From Oidiodendron maius Zn (Eukaryota; Ascomycota; Leotiomycetes; Myxotrichaceae), in the NCBI GenBank assembly GCA_000827325.1, contig KN832897.1:180994-244993 (forward strand): a stretch of DNA of 64,000 bases, read 5' to 3'. The translations under genes and the position numbers were made by a program. A model generated the notes under the pieces. That model was not told the origin of the DNA and did not search any database. It saw only the letters and a list, made by a program, of their open reading frames with translations. This document shows positions 53,477 through 64,000 of the stretch, piece by piece (the stretch's first letter is position 1; every line of letters begins with the position of its first letter).

Positions 53477-55276
53477 TATAAGAGATATCCTATTTGTTTA
53501 TAATAAACTTCTTAGCCTATAGCTACAAGAATAATCTATAGGCTAATGCTACTTATTATCTGCCTAGATAGACTTAAGGAAAACCTCCTTACGTTCATCA
53601 ATCAAGCACTATAGCAGCAGCAGTATAGGGTAATTATCATTCGTCGAATAGTTTTGGCTCTCGGCACAGTCTGTATTTATCCAAGCAACTTATATAACCG
53701 TCTTCTAATCTCATCCAATTAGGACGGAATAACAGTCCAAACTTGTACACAGCTCACGCCAGTATAAAGCCATGCATGACAAAATTGAAGGGTGCGATTT
53801 TGTGATTTTTGCAGTAAAGTCGAGTGGTCGACTCACTTGTCTGGTCGGCTCGCTATACATGCACGTTACGTATTAATCAATATAAATAACCTTCCACAAA
53901 GGATATAATTCATAAATATAACAAACAAGACTTAATGTGACGACTCAAGAAGAACAGGGATCTCGACCTAGTAGTGAAGGGCTCAAAGGTGTATTCAGCT
54001 ATCAATTGTTATAACTCAGAGAACAAGGTACGGAGTAAAGGGAGTCCAGAGGACGAGAATTAATCTAAATCTGCCACATAACACAAAATGTCACCCAAGG
54101 CAGGCTAAGGCACTTCTTTAGGTCTCCCAACTTATACCGACTTCTTTACAATATCAAACTATCATGTCCATGGGCAACACTCGTAGTTACTTGGACCTGG
54201 GCATAGGTTGCTAAACACTATGAATTAGTTTAAGTTATAGAAGTGTGGAAGTTAGAATTACGAACGAAACAAAATGGCCGTCAGTTCCTATAGATGAATA
54301 CGGAAACGATGTAAGCACACACTCTGAAGGGGTGCCATTACAATTGGGCCATATACAACATTCAACGTAGTCGGGGGAATCAGGGCAGAATCCTGCTTCA
54401 TGCAACCCATTATGCTGGTCACACCAGTCTGTAGATTCGCAAATGCCTAGGGTTATAGCAACGGACCAACTTCAACGACCTCAAGCGTAGCAGTGAGGAT
54501 AGTTACGGACACACTAGGATGGGGTGTGTTTTGGATAATGGGGGTATTAGCGATGGGGTAAATATAGCATTGATTTCGTCTCTTGGGATCCCCTAGTTGT
54601 TTTATTGAATCGAAAACATTCTATCATTCTGTCTCAATGTAAGAAGCAAAGGGCAGCGCGGTTGGAGAAGGAGAGGGCGGAGAGGGAAAAAGAGAGGGAG
54701 CGTTTGGACAGATAAATAGCCGTCAACCTTTTCAGATGGAGGACGGTGCTCTTCCAAGACCCGACTTACATGCCACGATGAGATGACCGCCTACCTGAAA
54801 ACACAGCGCCGTATTTAGCTTCTAACAATGGTCGTCAACTAAGGCTCCTGATCTATGATCCTCATTAGGTCGAGATGGCACGGCGGATAACGCGTTAACA
54901 ATTCCGGGCTATGTAGCTGTAGCGCTTTTGCGGCGCTGTGAACAGATTGGTAGCCAATTTTAGAGCCGAACCTCATGGGCCTTTCTGACCGGTGCCACAT
55001 TTGGCTCCCTGTATTCTGGCTTCTACCTGATGGCCTCAAGAAGCAACCTAGATGGGTGCTGGGCAGTAGTTTGAGGGTCAACAAGCACTCCATATTAGGA
55101 GCCATCACGAACGGCTCTCGTATAACACGGATGGCAGCCCTCCCAGCCTGGGCTGCCAGACCATTACCAGTGCAATCGTGCGGTTCCTTCTCGTACCACG
55201 AAGCTGCACGAGAGAACCGCATTCATAAAGGCCCAAGGCAGTAACGGCGAACAGTGACAGCTTCGCGCGCATCAAA
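53477..55276. other. Intergenic region, no supportable gene
   Basis: About 1.8 kb of moderate GC with no motif-bearing frame. Overlapping frames on both strands at 54,839-55,244 lack recognisable features and are not called. The purine-rich block GGAGAAGGAGAGGGCGGAGA near 54,664-54,683 is a low-complexity feature upstream of the MADS-like gene. Confidence 0.5.
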
Positions 55277-55702
55277 ATGGCTATTACCCTGAAGAGCACT
55301 TTGAAATCAAGCAGAGCCAATACCAAGCGCCAAAAGCAAAATCCTGCAAGGAGGATCGAGACTCTTTTTGTCCGGTCACACGAGATATGGGAGAGCTATG
55401 GCGTCGATGTCGCGGTGATTGTCATGAAAGGCGGACGGTACTCCACCTACAGCACAAGACCCCACCGGCCACCAAGCATGGCGGATATTGTATGTCGCAC
55501 TATTTCATCGGTACCTCATTGGAGTAAGGCTAACATAGGACAGGGTGCTACATACCCTCTCCCGAAGAATCTTCTTCCTAAAGATCTTGAAGGGAGAATT
55601 GCAAAACGCATGGCGCGGACCCAACGCCGGAGAGGCGGCGAGGCAAGCACAGGTCTGCACAGGGTGCCGGAGAGCAGGAAAAGGGGACAGTTGGTGATTT
55701 AA
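55277..55702 (+). CDS. Small MADS-box-like (SRF-type) protein, two exons, ~123 aa
   Basis: Residues ~25-70 (ARRIETLFVRSHEIWESYGV, then DVAVIVMKGGRYSTY) resemble the alpha-helix plus two beta-strands of a MADS domain, as seen in short fungal MADS-like proteins; the N-terminus is Lys/Arg-rich. Unspliced, the frame is open for 141 codons, but a 54-nt stretch at 55490-55543 has a GTATGT donor, CTAAC branch site and CAG acceptor and keeps the frame, joining MADI to GATYPLPKNLLPKDLE. The spliced model is 123 aa. It would be a nuclear DNA-binding protein if genuine. It stands alone between long gaps and has no visible link to the metabolite cluster. The MADS assignment is from pattern only. Confidence 0.5.
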   Translation: MAITLKSTLKSSRANTKRQKQNPARRIETLFVRSHEIWESYGVDVAVIVMKGGRYSTYSTRPHRPPSMADIVCRTISSVPHWSKANIGQGATYPLPKNLLPKDLEGRIAKRMARTQRRRGGEASTGLHRVPESRKRGQLVI

Positions 55703-58700
55703 ATGTGTAAATAACAACTTATCCCAACAAGCCATAGATACAGAACATCTTGCATCCTGAGTCTGGCCTTTCATAGGCAACTGTATCAATCAAACAGTCA
55801 ACACCCGTCCGAGTCTTCTGTAGGTGCGCATAGGCCTAAGCACAGAAATGCTGGGTCCCAGCCAGAAACCTCGCGGTGACCGTGGCTAAACCTCGGTCTT
55901 CTGGGGCTGCGAGACCTACCTGTCTATCGCTGTGTCTCCCTTCTCTTTTCTCCCATGTCACCTGCGTATAGTGGTCACGCATTCCGTGCGAGCATGTTGC
56001 TGTGAACGACATAACATATCACTATCGCAGAATCCAAAGGCCAGACCGATAAGCACGATTGAGAAAGCCTTTGCACTGCAGATGGCAAGCGACAATGGAC
56101 CTAGTTAAGGTGGCTGCCGTGCATGTAGCGAGAGTAACGTATCTCAGTTACCATCGCTGTGGTGCCAGGTCCGGTAATATTCTATGGTACCGTATCAATC
56201 TACTTCTCATACGCAAAACGCGCAACTCCCCAATGCACAATACTATGCACCGCTTTTCCTAATAATGCTATCGCGGAACGTAAGGCATCGCCACTTTAGC
56301 AAAATATAAGGATAATAAAGCAATTATAGTATATTTGCAGTGAAATAGTACGAATGAGATCTAGACCGACTCGCTACATATAATAAGTCTATATCCCTAA
56401 ACTGGGCACAGCGCACTGTCTGGGGTAGTCATCCGCCGCGTGTGGTCATTCTCCGCATCCTGCAGACCAGCCCCGCGCTTCTTCACATCGAGTGGTAAAT
56501 GATAGAAAGACGATGGGACTGAGGTATTCGAGCAGTGGGAAATAAAAACGTGCTGATTTGATCTTAGCGGTACCTGCGAGCAGGATATAGCGCTGACATC
56601 AGACAGCACATGAGGAGTGGCCCAAGTCGTCGCTTCAGGCATCGGTAGTCTCACCCATGATGGAGAAGCACATCGTGAGTGTGGCAGAAAAAACTCTGGA
56701 GGAATTCAGTTTCAACTCTCTGGGAGTGAACAATGATCTGTAGCTGCCACGATTGGGAGTCAATTCAAATAATAGCAAATCATCTAGGTCTTTATAGTGC
56801 TCATCACATTCTTGACCTGGCTGGAGCCTGATCTAGTATATTGCGGTGCAGGCAGATGTACTGAGCGATGCAATTTCTACTGCAGAGCACAACTGGAGAG
56901 GTCTTCTGCATTCGGATGGTCGGTTGCCAGGATGTACGGGGACCAGTTAAAATACTCTATTGGTTGATAACTTATGCCGCGCATGAAATTAATGAAGTAA
57001 AATCTGTGCGACCACAAGTTTATTCCGACACATGACCCGGTCTGACGGTACTCGATCTGGCCTGAGTGGATAAGCTCGCTGGATTATGATGTCCAAGCGC
57101 TGGAAAACTTGTGCCAGGTGAGGCCTAATTCCAGGATGCACATCACTTAGCATTGGCGAGGATGACTGCTGGATGTCGCTTTTAAATATCAAAACTATGC
57201 TATCTATCTACTAGTATACATACTATCGGCTTACAGCACCGACAAAATGTTAGAAAAGGAGCGCCCTACACGTATACATGTGACAACAACAGCATCTTAT
57301 GGAATCGGGAAGGAAAAGAAGGATCTAGACCAATTGTTTCGCCCGGAATGCATTCAAAGATAAGAGAGAAACTCTGTAGGGCTATTCCTAATCCGATCGT
57401 CGGAAGACTTCGTATCAGATACTTCGTCTGAATATGTGGAATTAGAAGCATCGAATTTGGAGCCGCGCTGAAGGGCGGCAATGCCTTTTGAGGTGCTGAG
57501 GCGGCCCAAACGACCGCCATTTCTTATATCAGATGAAGCTGCACTAATATAGTTGCTCTAGTTGGCGACATGCTTCGTAAATAAATCGCCAATGCTTCCT
57601 GGTAAGCCTTCCCTACCTTAACTCCCGTTCAAGGTCCTTTCGTCCGCCGGAGGTGCAGAGAAGTGTCGTAACGACGTCCGAGCCAAGCATATAGGGAAAT
57701 ATTTCAATGCATCTGCAGGTGCTGGAGGTGTGGTACATGTAACGGGCTCAAATATCAACTTACGATAAGGGACAGTTTTTCAAAGTCATAACGTGGTCGT
57801 GCCCATCGACTGTATCGTTCTTTTCTAAGTCTTTTTGAAGAGTCCTCCTAATAAAACTGTTACTTTTGGGGCGAGAAGGAGCCGAAAGCCAATCCTCATA
57901 AGAGTACATTGTGATAGAGAAAGATAACGAAGTCAATAAAGAATAGTTGTATATGATACTCCCTATCTCGCCGCGAAGAAGTTTCCCGTGTGCTTTACTC
58001 TACAGTTAAAGGTGTCAGTCCGCTAATTAGATGCATGATAAAAGACGAGCAGCTACCCTGGCGTCTTTGTCGTAGCCAGTACCTTTTCCAATTCAACACC
58101 TGCTATTGATATGTGTATTCGTGACTATCAATCTTGATATAGTCACACATATGTGACTATTTTCTCGACGGTAGTCACAGATCCATGCTGCCGCTCTCAA
58201 TAACGGACCTGTGACTATAATACGCAACTACGGTCACGGATCTGTGACTATGTTATGCAAATGCGATCATAAATCTGTAACCCCATGTTCTCATGGTCGG
58301 AAGATGTTGGGGCTATCAACAAAGGCCCTTGCCTCTGCGAAATGCCCTCACGCTGCTTGAGAATGGCGCTATGAAATTCTAATAGCTTTACTCGGCCGTA
58401 GTTCACCTGTGGCATGGTAACAGCGAAATCGGCGTCAGTTCTGAATGGGGTACTTAATTACATAGGATATCGGTCACTAGTCATCTTATAGCAGATGGCT
58501 ATAAGTAAAGGCGTGCTTCGCTAAGGTCGCTGGCTTGAAGAGAGGAGAAGATTTAGGGGAAACCCTTAAATGCATTTTTTTTCTATGAGCATAGCTACAT
58601 TTCTCACCAAGCTGTCAAACTTACATTTCCTCCCCTTACATTCTCTTGCCTCAGAACAAAGTGCCCAGCTACATCCCTGACCACCTTTCCGCTTTAGGAA

Positions 58701-59304
58701 CCGAGGACTGCGCTCAACGCTTTCCTCCGACTCGGCCAATTCTGCCTGAAGGCACCTTCCCTCTGTGCGCTGAATCTTCGTAGATTTGACTTGTGCAGTG
58801 TCACAGTCCAAAGGGAGAGCATAAAGAGTTTTCTTGAGAGAAATGAGAAACGCTTCTGTTATTCAAACCATTTGAATGGAACGGGGACTCGCTTACCAAA
58901 AAGGGAAGTGACCCGACACGGCCGAGGCTAATAAGCGCCTCTTAAGCATATGTTATTAGCATATGATATTATCGCCTGCATGATGTTGTGGAGATTGTCC
59001 CAACTACGCCGCAGGCCAATAATATGCCATAGCACTCCCCTGATCCGATTCGTGCAGAATACGGCACCGTGATGACTTTTACCTAGGTTAGCGATATAGC
59101 CAAATCACGCTTGGAAATGGCGGCGGATACATAGATCTGTTAAGTTAGCTTAATAGAACTCATTTTGAAGTTATCCCCTGTGCCGGATGTCAGCGCGCGG
59201 TTGGTGCCTTTGGGGCATCGTTTATATCGCCGCGTGAATAGACAAATAACCTATATGAGCCTCGAGAAACCCAACTCCTGCAGTGGTAAGCCGACCAAAT
59301 TGCC
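55703..59304. other. Long intergenic region, 3.6 kb
   Basis: No frame with recognisable motifs; the longest are 60-85 codons and lie on both strands. Composition is balanced, unlike the RIP regions, so this is unique DNA or very old repeat. The only structure seen is the GTGACTA motif array at 58,121-58,270. Confidence 0.5.
58121..58270. repeat. GTGACTA/TAGTCAC motif array with a 33-bp tandem repeat
   Basis: GTGACTA occurs at 58121, 58153, 58211 and 58244 and its complement TAGTCAC at 58140 and 58172. The pair at 58140-58159 forms 8-base inverted arms with a 4-base centre (TAGTCACACATATGTGACTA). At 58205-58270 a ~33-bp unit beginning GGAYCTGTGACTAT is present twice in tandem. It is about 1 kb upstream of the secreted esterase gene and may be a regulator-binding cluster or a degenerate satellite. 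Confidence 0.6.
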
Positions 59305-60423
59305 ATGATTCCCTTCGTCTCAGGGCCGAGCGCCACTGGCCTCGCCAAGCTGGCTCTTCTTACTGCCTTAACCTTTCTCCCCTCAACTTATGGAGCCATC
59401 GTGCCTCGGCAAGACTCTTTCAGGGTGATGATCGTTGGCGACTCTATTTCCCAGGGCCGCGAGGGCGACTATACGTGGCGATATCGTATTTGGCAGTGGT
59501 TTGAGGAGAATTATATTCCCGTTACTTTTGTCGGACCCTACTCCGGCACAGTGCCGCCCGCTGATGCGGTACCCCCAGGGCCACCTCCTCTATTTGGGGA
59601 AACAACTACCAGCGCCCCTCTTGGGACTAATGGCCTTTACGCTCCTGATGTTGAAAGTGCTTTTCTTTCGAATGACCTGCATTTCGGTATGTGGGGCCGA
59701 CAGCTTGCCCAAGACAAGGACCTCATCGCAGACATGGTCCGCCAATACACCCCGGAGTATCTACTGGTTGAACTCGGCTTCAACGACATAGGCTGGTTCG
59801 TTAGCGATGCTCAAGGAACGATGGTCAGCATGGAGGAATTTATCGATAATGCCCGGTCTGTAAAGGCTAACATTAAGTTCGCTATTGCTAACGTGCCTCA
59901 GCGTACCTTTATCGGTGGCCGCGACGATCTCATCACCAAAACCGACACGTACAACGAACTGCTCGCGGCAGCTATTCCTTCTTGGACTACAGCCGAGTCA
60001 CCTATTTACCTCGTTGACTTTCGAGATAACTACTCCTGTGAGCCCCAAGGAGGTTGTCCTGCTGGCACGGATGGGCTTCACCCTAACGTCTTGGGCGAAT
60101 ACCAGATTGCAAAGGCCTTCGTAGATGTGCTACACTATGGATACGGCCTCGGAAGTGGCCCCCTATCAATTCCCGGCAGCTTGCCGACACGACCGTGTAA
60201 CACGCCTGGTAATATTCAAGCCGTGCCCTCGATCGCCGGTGTCACCGTCACATGGGATGCTGTGTTTGGCGCATATGACTATACTGTTCAAAGCGCTTTG
60301 GTTGGATTAAGTTGGGGCAACTGGACCACCAATAGTGCCCGTTATGACACGACCTGGGCAGAAAGCGGCCAGACTTACCAATATCAAGTTCAGGCGATCT
60401 GTGGGGATATACTCTCGGGTTGA
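59305..60423 (+). CDS. Secreted SGNH/CE3-like hydrolase with FN3 domain (frame closes at 60,423)
   Basis: The frame opens with a signal peptide: hydrophobic LALLTALTFLPSTYGA ending about residue 31. The SGNH esterase domain (~38-280) has block I VGDSISQG with the nucleophile Ser, block III ELGFNDIGW with the Asn, and block V DGLHPNVLGEY with the catalytic Asp and His, as in carbohydrate esterase family 3 (acetylxylan-esterase-type) enzymes. A fibronectin type III domain follows (~290-370; PGNIQAVPSIAGVTVTWDAV). The frame ends at 60,421-60,423, but homology continues without a gap one base out of frame, so the natural protein is longer. It would act outside the cell on polysaccharide acetyl groups. 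A one-base deletion, or a sequencing error, explains the break; a 47-nt intron at 60419-60465 could also restore frame, but its donor is poor and it would remove FN3-like residues. Confidence 0.82.
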   Translation: MIPFVSGPSATGLAKLALLTALTFLPSTYGAIVPRQDSFRVMIVGDSISQGREGDYTWRYRIWQWFEENYIPVTFVGPYSGTVPPADAVPPGPPPLFGETTTSAPLGTNGLYAPDVESAFLSNDLHFGMWGRQLAQDKDLIADMVRQYTPEYLLVELGFNDIGWFVSDAQGTMVSMEEFIDNARSVKANIKFAIANVPQRTFIGGRDDLITKTDTYNELLAAAIPSWTTAESPIYLVDFRDNYSCEPQGGCPAGTDGLHPNVLGEYQIAKAFVDVLHYGYGLGSGPLSIPGSLPTRPCNTPGNIQAVPSIAGVTVTWDAVFGAYDYTVQSALVGLSWGNWTTNSARYDTTWAESGQTYQYQVQAICGDILSG

Positions 60424-63066
60424 CTGATATTGTGTCTGCCACGGCCAATCCTACTGTTGCACCAGGACCTTCAAATATCGTGGTATCGTCCACGGCCGAC
60501 GGCTTTGATATGAGTTGGGATGCAGTAGAAGGTTACGATATCGACGTTTACGCCGTTTTCTACTGGGACACGTCTATCGCCGGCTCTTACGTTGCAGAAT
60601 TTTCGTTCACTAGCACCTCAGTGTCAATTACCGGCCAGAACCCCGGCGATAATTTCCTTCTTGCTGTCCAGACATGGGGAAATGTCGACGGCGTCCCCTG
60701 GGCAGGGCTACCTGCCGTTGCAGGTAATGTTATTGTTGGTGGAAACCCAGAACCACCTACGAATTTCCAAGTGGTGACCATCAATGAAGGCGCAACAGTT
60801 CACATGACATGGGACGCAAGCGAATATGCCTCTGGATACCGCATCTGGACTCGCTATCTTAATAATGCTACTGATATATTCCATGAAGGGGTAGTGACAA
60901 CCGGAACCTGCCTTGAGGCTACTTATTTTTTTCCCCGGATCTTGGAACTATGAGTTCTGTATAACGGCCATCAATGGAAACTATGAAACTGTCTTATTTG
61001 GCTGTACAGTCCCATCTGAAACAATCACGACTGTCTCTGAATGTCCAGTACCAGCCACAACAGTAGGCACCTCTGGGTCTACTCCAACAGTCACATGGTC
61101 AAGCCCAAGCGTAGTCACTGCTACCCCTTACCCTGGAGTGCTTGTCTGTGTTTCTGGTACAGGCTCAGGCAATTACGCGCAACTTTGTAGCTTTACCTGC
61201 CAGTATGGATTCTGTCCTAGTCCATGCAGCTGTGGTTCCGAGGATGTGCAGGTCACACCGCCGACTATTGATACTACTATCACTGGCTACGCTGCAGCAG
61301 GCTTCGACGAACCTACCTATGGCCCTCTTTGCAATTGGGCCTGCAGCCATGGGTATTGTCCAGCCAGCGAATGTCTCGAAGAAGTTACAATGAATCCAAG
61401 TGCAACAGCCCCAGAGACTACTGTACTTGGGCTCGCATCCTACACCTCCCCAGATGCAAGTTATAGCGATGGCGACTTTTTCACGTACGTTTCACCTGAA
61501 AATTCCGATTTAACTCTTGATATTATCTTGACCGGCAGTAACTCGTCACTCGAAGATATGACTTGCGATGTTATTGTTGTTGGAGAATATGGAGGTGGCC
61601 TTGGTTGTATTGCTGAGGCAGTAGAGTTCCTGATATATACAATACTGGATGACGCATATGCCCTTGCGAAGCGAGATTCCACATCGGATTATAACTTTAG
61701 CATCCATCCGGATTGGCAGTCCTTCAGCAATTGTACAACACATTGCATGCTATTAGCTAGTGCTCCATTACATTCTTGGACTCCAGTAGGAAATGGAACT
61801 TTGAACGGCACATACCACGAACTCCACTTCTTAAATACCGGGAGAACTATCGGCTATAAAGCCTTACGAACTCCTTCCACAGCTCACTTGCCAGCGGGCA
61901 AAGCTCTTGGTAGTCGAGGCGTCAGTGGAATGGATGCTAGCATGTACTTCACACCTGGCGATATGGAACACTTCAAGGACATTGGTATCGACATCACTCT
62001 TCCAGATACGAAACATATGGTAGCAGAGCTCTATGCTGTCGGTGCCGAAGAAAGCGCCATATACGGCTATCTCAACCACTGCGACTCCTTCAAGTATACA
62101 GGCAACGTCGAGGTTATTGGAGCGACCGTTATAAAATTTGGGCCGGTATCTAGCTTCTCTTCCGAGGATGCAGATAACACTTTATCAAGTTGTGTGGCAG
62201 AAGAAGCTGCACCTAAATCATATGCTATCTTTCCATTAGATAACTTTGATATAGATGATATCTCGGCTATATTAGCCGCATTGCCTAATGCAAACGTTGT
62301 AGAGCACATATCGATTAGTGGATGGGGGATGATGTATTGGACGGCAGACCTTACACCAGCACAGTGGGGGGTTGTGATAGTGCAAAAGCAGGTAGGGTAT
62401 CAACTAGACGGCTGATATATATCACTAACGAGATCAGGTTGGTGCAGTATACCTCATATGCGATGACGACTGCGAGGATCCCGACGACGAAATTAGTGAC
62501 GCTTTTGAATTTAATAGTACTCTCTCTTATGAATTCAACAGTACTGTCCCTTATGAGTTGAAGAAACGAGAGGGCAACTTTCAAACACTTTCTGCGACTC
62601 CGGATCTTGCATTTGTCTCACAAGTTCAAGGGGTCTCTCCTGTTGTGACCAATTCCTATACTTTCGATGAGACAGGCGGAGAAGACGTCTACGTCTATAT
62701 CATAGAAACTAAGAAATTCGACTTGACTTTCCCAGTAAGCAGAAATCGTAGTTTACTCTGCTGAAGCCCCCTAGCTAGTTGAGATCAGACGAGACTAATA
62801 AAACGCTTTAGGAATTCAACACGATGTTAGATACCTCAGGACGCAGTATAGCCGCGAAAGCGGTTGCCCCTATACTAGTTGGACGGCCTGGATTCCAGCC
62901 CATTGCTCCTACAATAAGCCATGCGAATGGTATGTTGGCCCAGGTTGCTGGTGCAAAACAGGGGGTTGCGAAATATTCTTGGCCGCTACTATACAATATT
63001 CCCTCCAGTCTTTTCCTTGGGCCTAGGGTTAGGCCTTGGAGTAATGCTGTATGGGGCAAAAATTAA
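60420..63066 (+). pseudogene. Continuation of the secreted multidomain protein: FN3, Cys-rich modules, subtilase-like tail
   Basis: From 60,420 the next frame carries two more FN3 domains (ADGFDMSWDAVEGYD; ATVHMTWDASEYASGYRIW). A second one-base shift falls at a C4 run near 60,930, after which WNYEFCITAING completes the third FN3. Two Cys-rich modules follow (LCSFTCQYGFCPSPCSC and LCNWACSHGYCPASEC, the type seen after fungal alpha-1,3-glucanases). Next comes a ~350-residue region without known motif, then, across introns 62392-62437 (with CTAAC) and 62735-62811, a tail with EDVYVYIIETKKFD and SHANGMLAQVAGAKQGVAK, which resembles the start of a subtilase domain around its His, altered and truncated at 63,066. 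The catalytic Ser is absent. The frameshifts make this a probable pseudogene unless they are assembly errors. Confidence 0.65.
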
Positions 63067-64000
63067 GGCGAGGTTGGCTTCGAGTTGGGTAGAAGCAACG
63101 CAAAGAGTTGCTCTAGCTGTTCAGCTTTGCCCCGCGGCGCAAGAGCAGGCCTTAGCATCGCAATTGCGATATATACTGGCGGGATATTACATCGGTTGTC
63201 TTAACGTTACAAGTAATACTTCTTGCCCTGCAGGGCTAAATCCGAAGGCATGCAAGGTTAGTAGTTGTTAGCCTTGCCCTATAGAGCAAAGTAGGCAGAT
63301 ATTACACTCTAGTATAAGATATATAATGAAAAAAGAACAAGGTATAACTAGCAACGAAAATCAGGCTTATAAAAATCGACTCTTAAGAAAAGACCTTTTT
63401 ATAATATAAGGTAGTCTATATACTATCTAATAGAACTAAAATATATTATCTTTATATACTCTAATATAGGATTTAAGGGCTTGCTTAAGAATACTCCTTA
63501 GTAGCTAGTAGACTTTATCTAATAGAATTGTATTTATATAGCCTTACTATACTATAGTTAATAAATAAAGCTTAGTAATATAATAAAGTATTAGAATATA
63601 TAGCTTTATAAGTTCTGTTTTCTTATTCTATAGAGCTATATCTAAAGATATATAAGATTAGTTACTATTAGTCTTATTCTATAGAATAAAGGATTAAAGT
63701 AAACAGTTAGATTATAGATTAAAAGATACCTTATTTTATTAGTCTTAAATAATATAAAAATCAATATATTAAGAGAGACTTTATTATCTTACTCTATTAT
63801 ACTTGTTTATAAATAGTAATATAATATATAACAAATAGTTATAAGAGTATTTAGTTATATAACTAGCTATAAAAATTAGTTTTATAAAGACTAGTTTTAT
63901 AAAAATCAGGTTTTAAGTAATAGATTTTATATAATATATAATAAAAATATAGTCTATAACCTTTAACTAGTCTAGTAAATAACCTTAATAACTATCCTAG
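63067..64000. other. Transition into AT-rich repeat debris
   Basis: An out-of-frame remainder to about 63,271 contains Cys-bearing residues (CPAGLNPKACKVSSC) and may be the decayed end of the subtilase-like tail. From 63,300 on the sequence is very AT-rich with no open frames, like the RIP-degraded blocks elsewhere in the window. Confidence 0.5.

Noticed and set aside
54839-55244. Frames of 127 (minus) and 89 (plus) codons
   Set aside because: Both strands are open over the same DNA, there is no motif and no splice signal that would join them to the MADS-like gene.
58566-58811. 81-codon minus-strand frame
   Set aside because: It has several Cys and charged residues but no recognisable pattern or support from context; could be a small gene but cannot be upheld.
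60419-60465. A 47-nt intron explaining the first frame break in the secreted esterase
   Set aside because: The GTTGAC donor is poor for fungi and the removed residues fit the FN3 linker; a one-base indel is simpler. Transcript data could reverse this.

Overview
The window looks like a repeat-rich accessory region of a filamentous ascomycete (Pezizomycotina). Introns are short (46-167 nt) with GT-AG ends and often a CTAAC-like branch site. There are several fungal secondary-metabolism enzymes, and the mobile elements are of fungal types (Fot1/pogo, Tad1-like LINE, Copia, MITEs, small LTRs). Many elements are AT-rich and full of stops at codons that would arise from C-to-T change, the pattern expected of repeat-induced point mutation (RIP). 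I cannot name the species.

Positions 1-42,850 read as a secondary-metabolite gene cluster broken up by transposons. From the left it holds: the 3' part of an O-methyltransferase; an ATP-grasp amide ligase related to carnosine synthases; a complete ABCC-type ABC transporter with five exons; relics of a second ABC transporter and of a PLP aminotransferase; a composite transposon carrying a truncated Copia element; a 2575-aa NRPS-PKS hybrid (A-T-KS-AT-KR-T-R); a divergent Fe(II)/2-oxoglutarate dioxygenase (PhyH family); an NmrA/isoflavone-reductase-like reductase; a monomodular A-T-C NRPS; a relic of an MFS pump; and, after a Fot1 element and a decayed Tad1-type LINE, an intact MFS transporter. 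The hybrid, dioxygenase and NmrA reductase closely resemble in type the SwnK, SwnH and SwnN/R proteins of fungal swainsonine (indolizidine alkaloid) clusters. The extra A-T-C NRPS, ATP-grasp ligase and methyltransferase are not part of that pathway as I know it. My inference is that a cyclic amino-acid/polyketide core is built by the hybrid, reduced and hydroxylated, then possibly amidated or peptidylated and methylated, and exported. The product is unknown.

Positions 43,500-54,000 are mostly mobile DNA: a decayed AT-hook protein gene, a heavily RIP-degraded LINE, a RIP-degraded pogo-like transposon and a solo LTR with perfect target duplications. Positions 55,277-63,066 are less repetitive. 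They hold a small MADS-box-like gene, a long sparsely coding stretch with a GTGACTA motif array, and a secreted multidomain protein (SGNH/CE3-like esterase, FN3 domains, Cys-rich modules and a subtilase-like tail) interrupted by two one-base frameshifts. The last 0.7 kb is AT-rich repeat debris.
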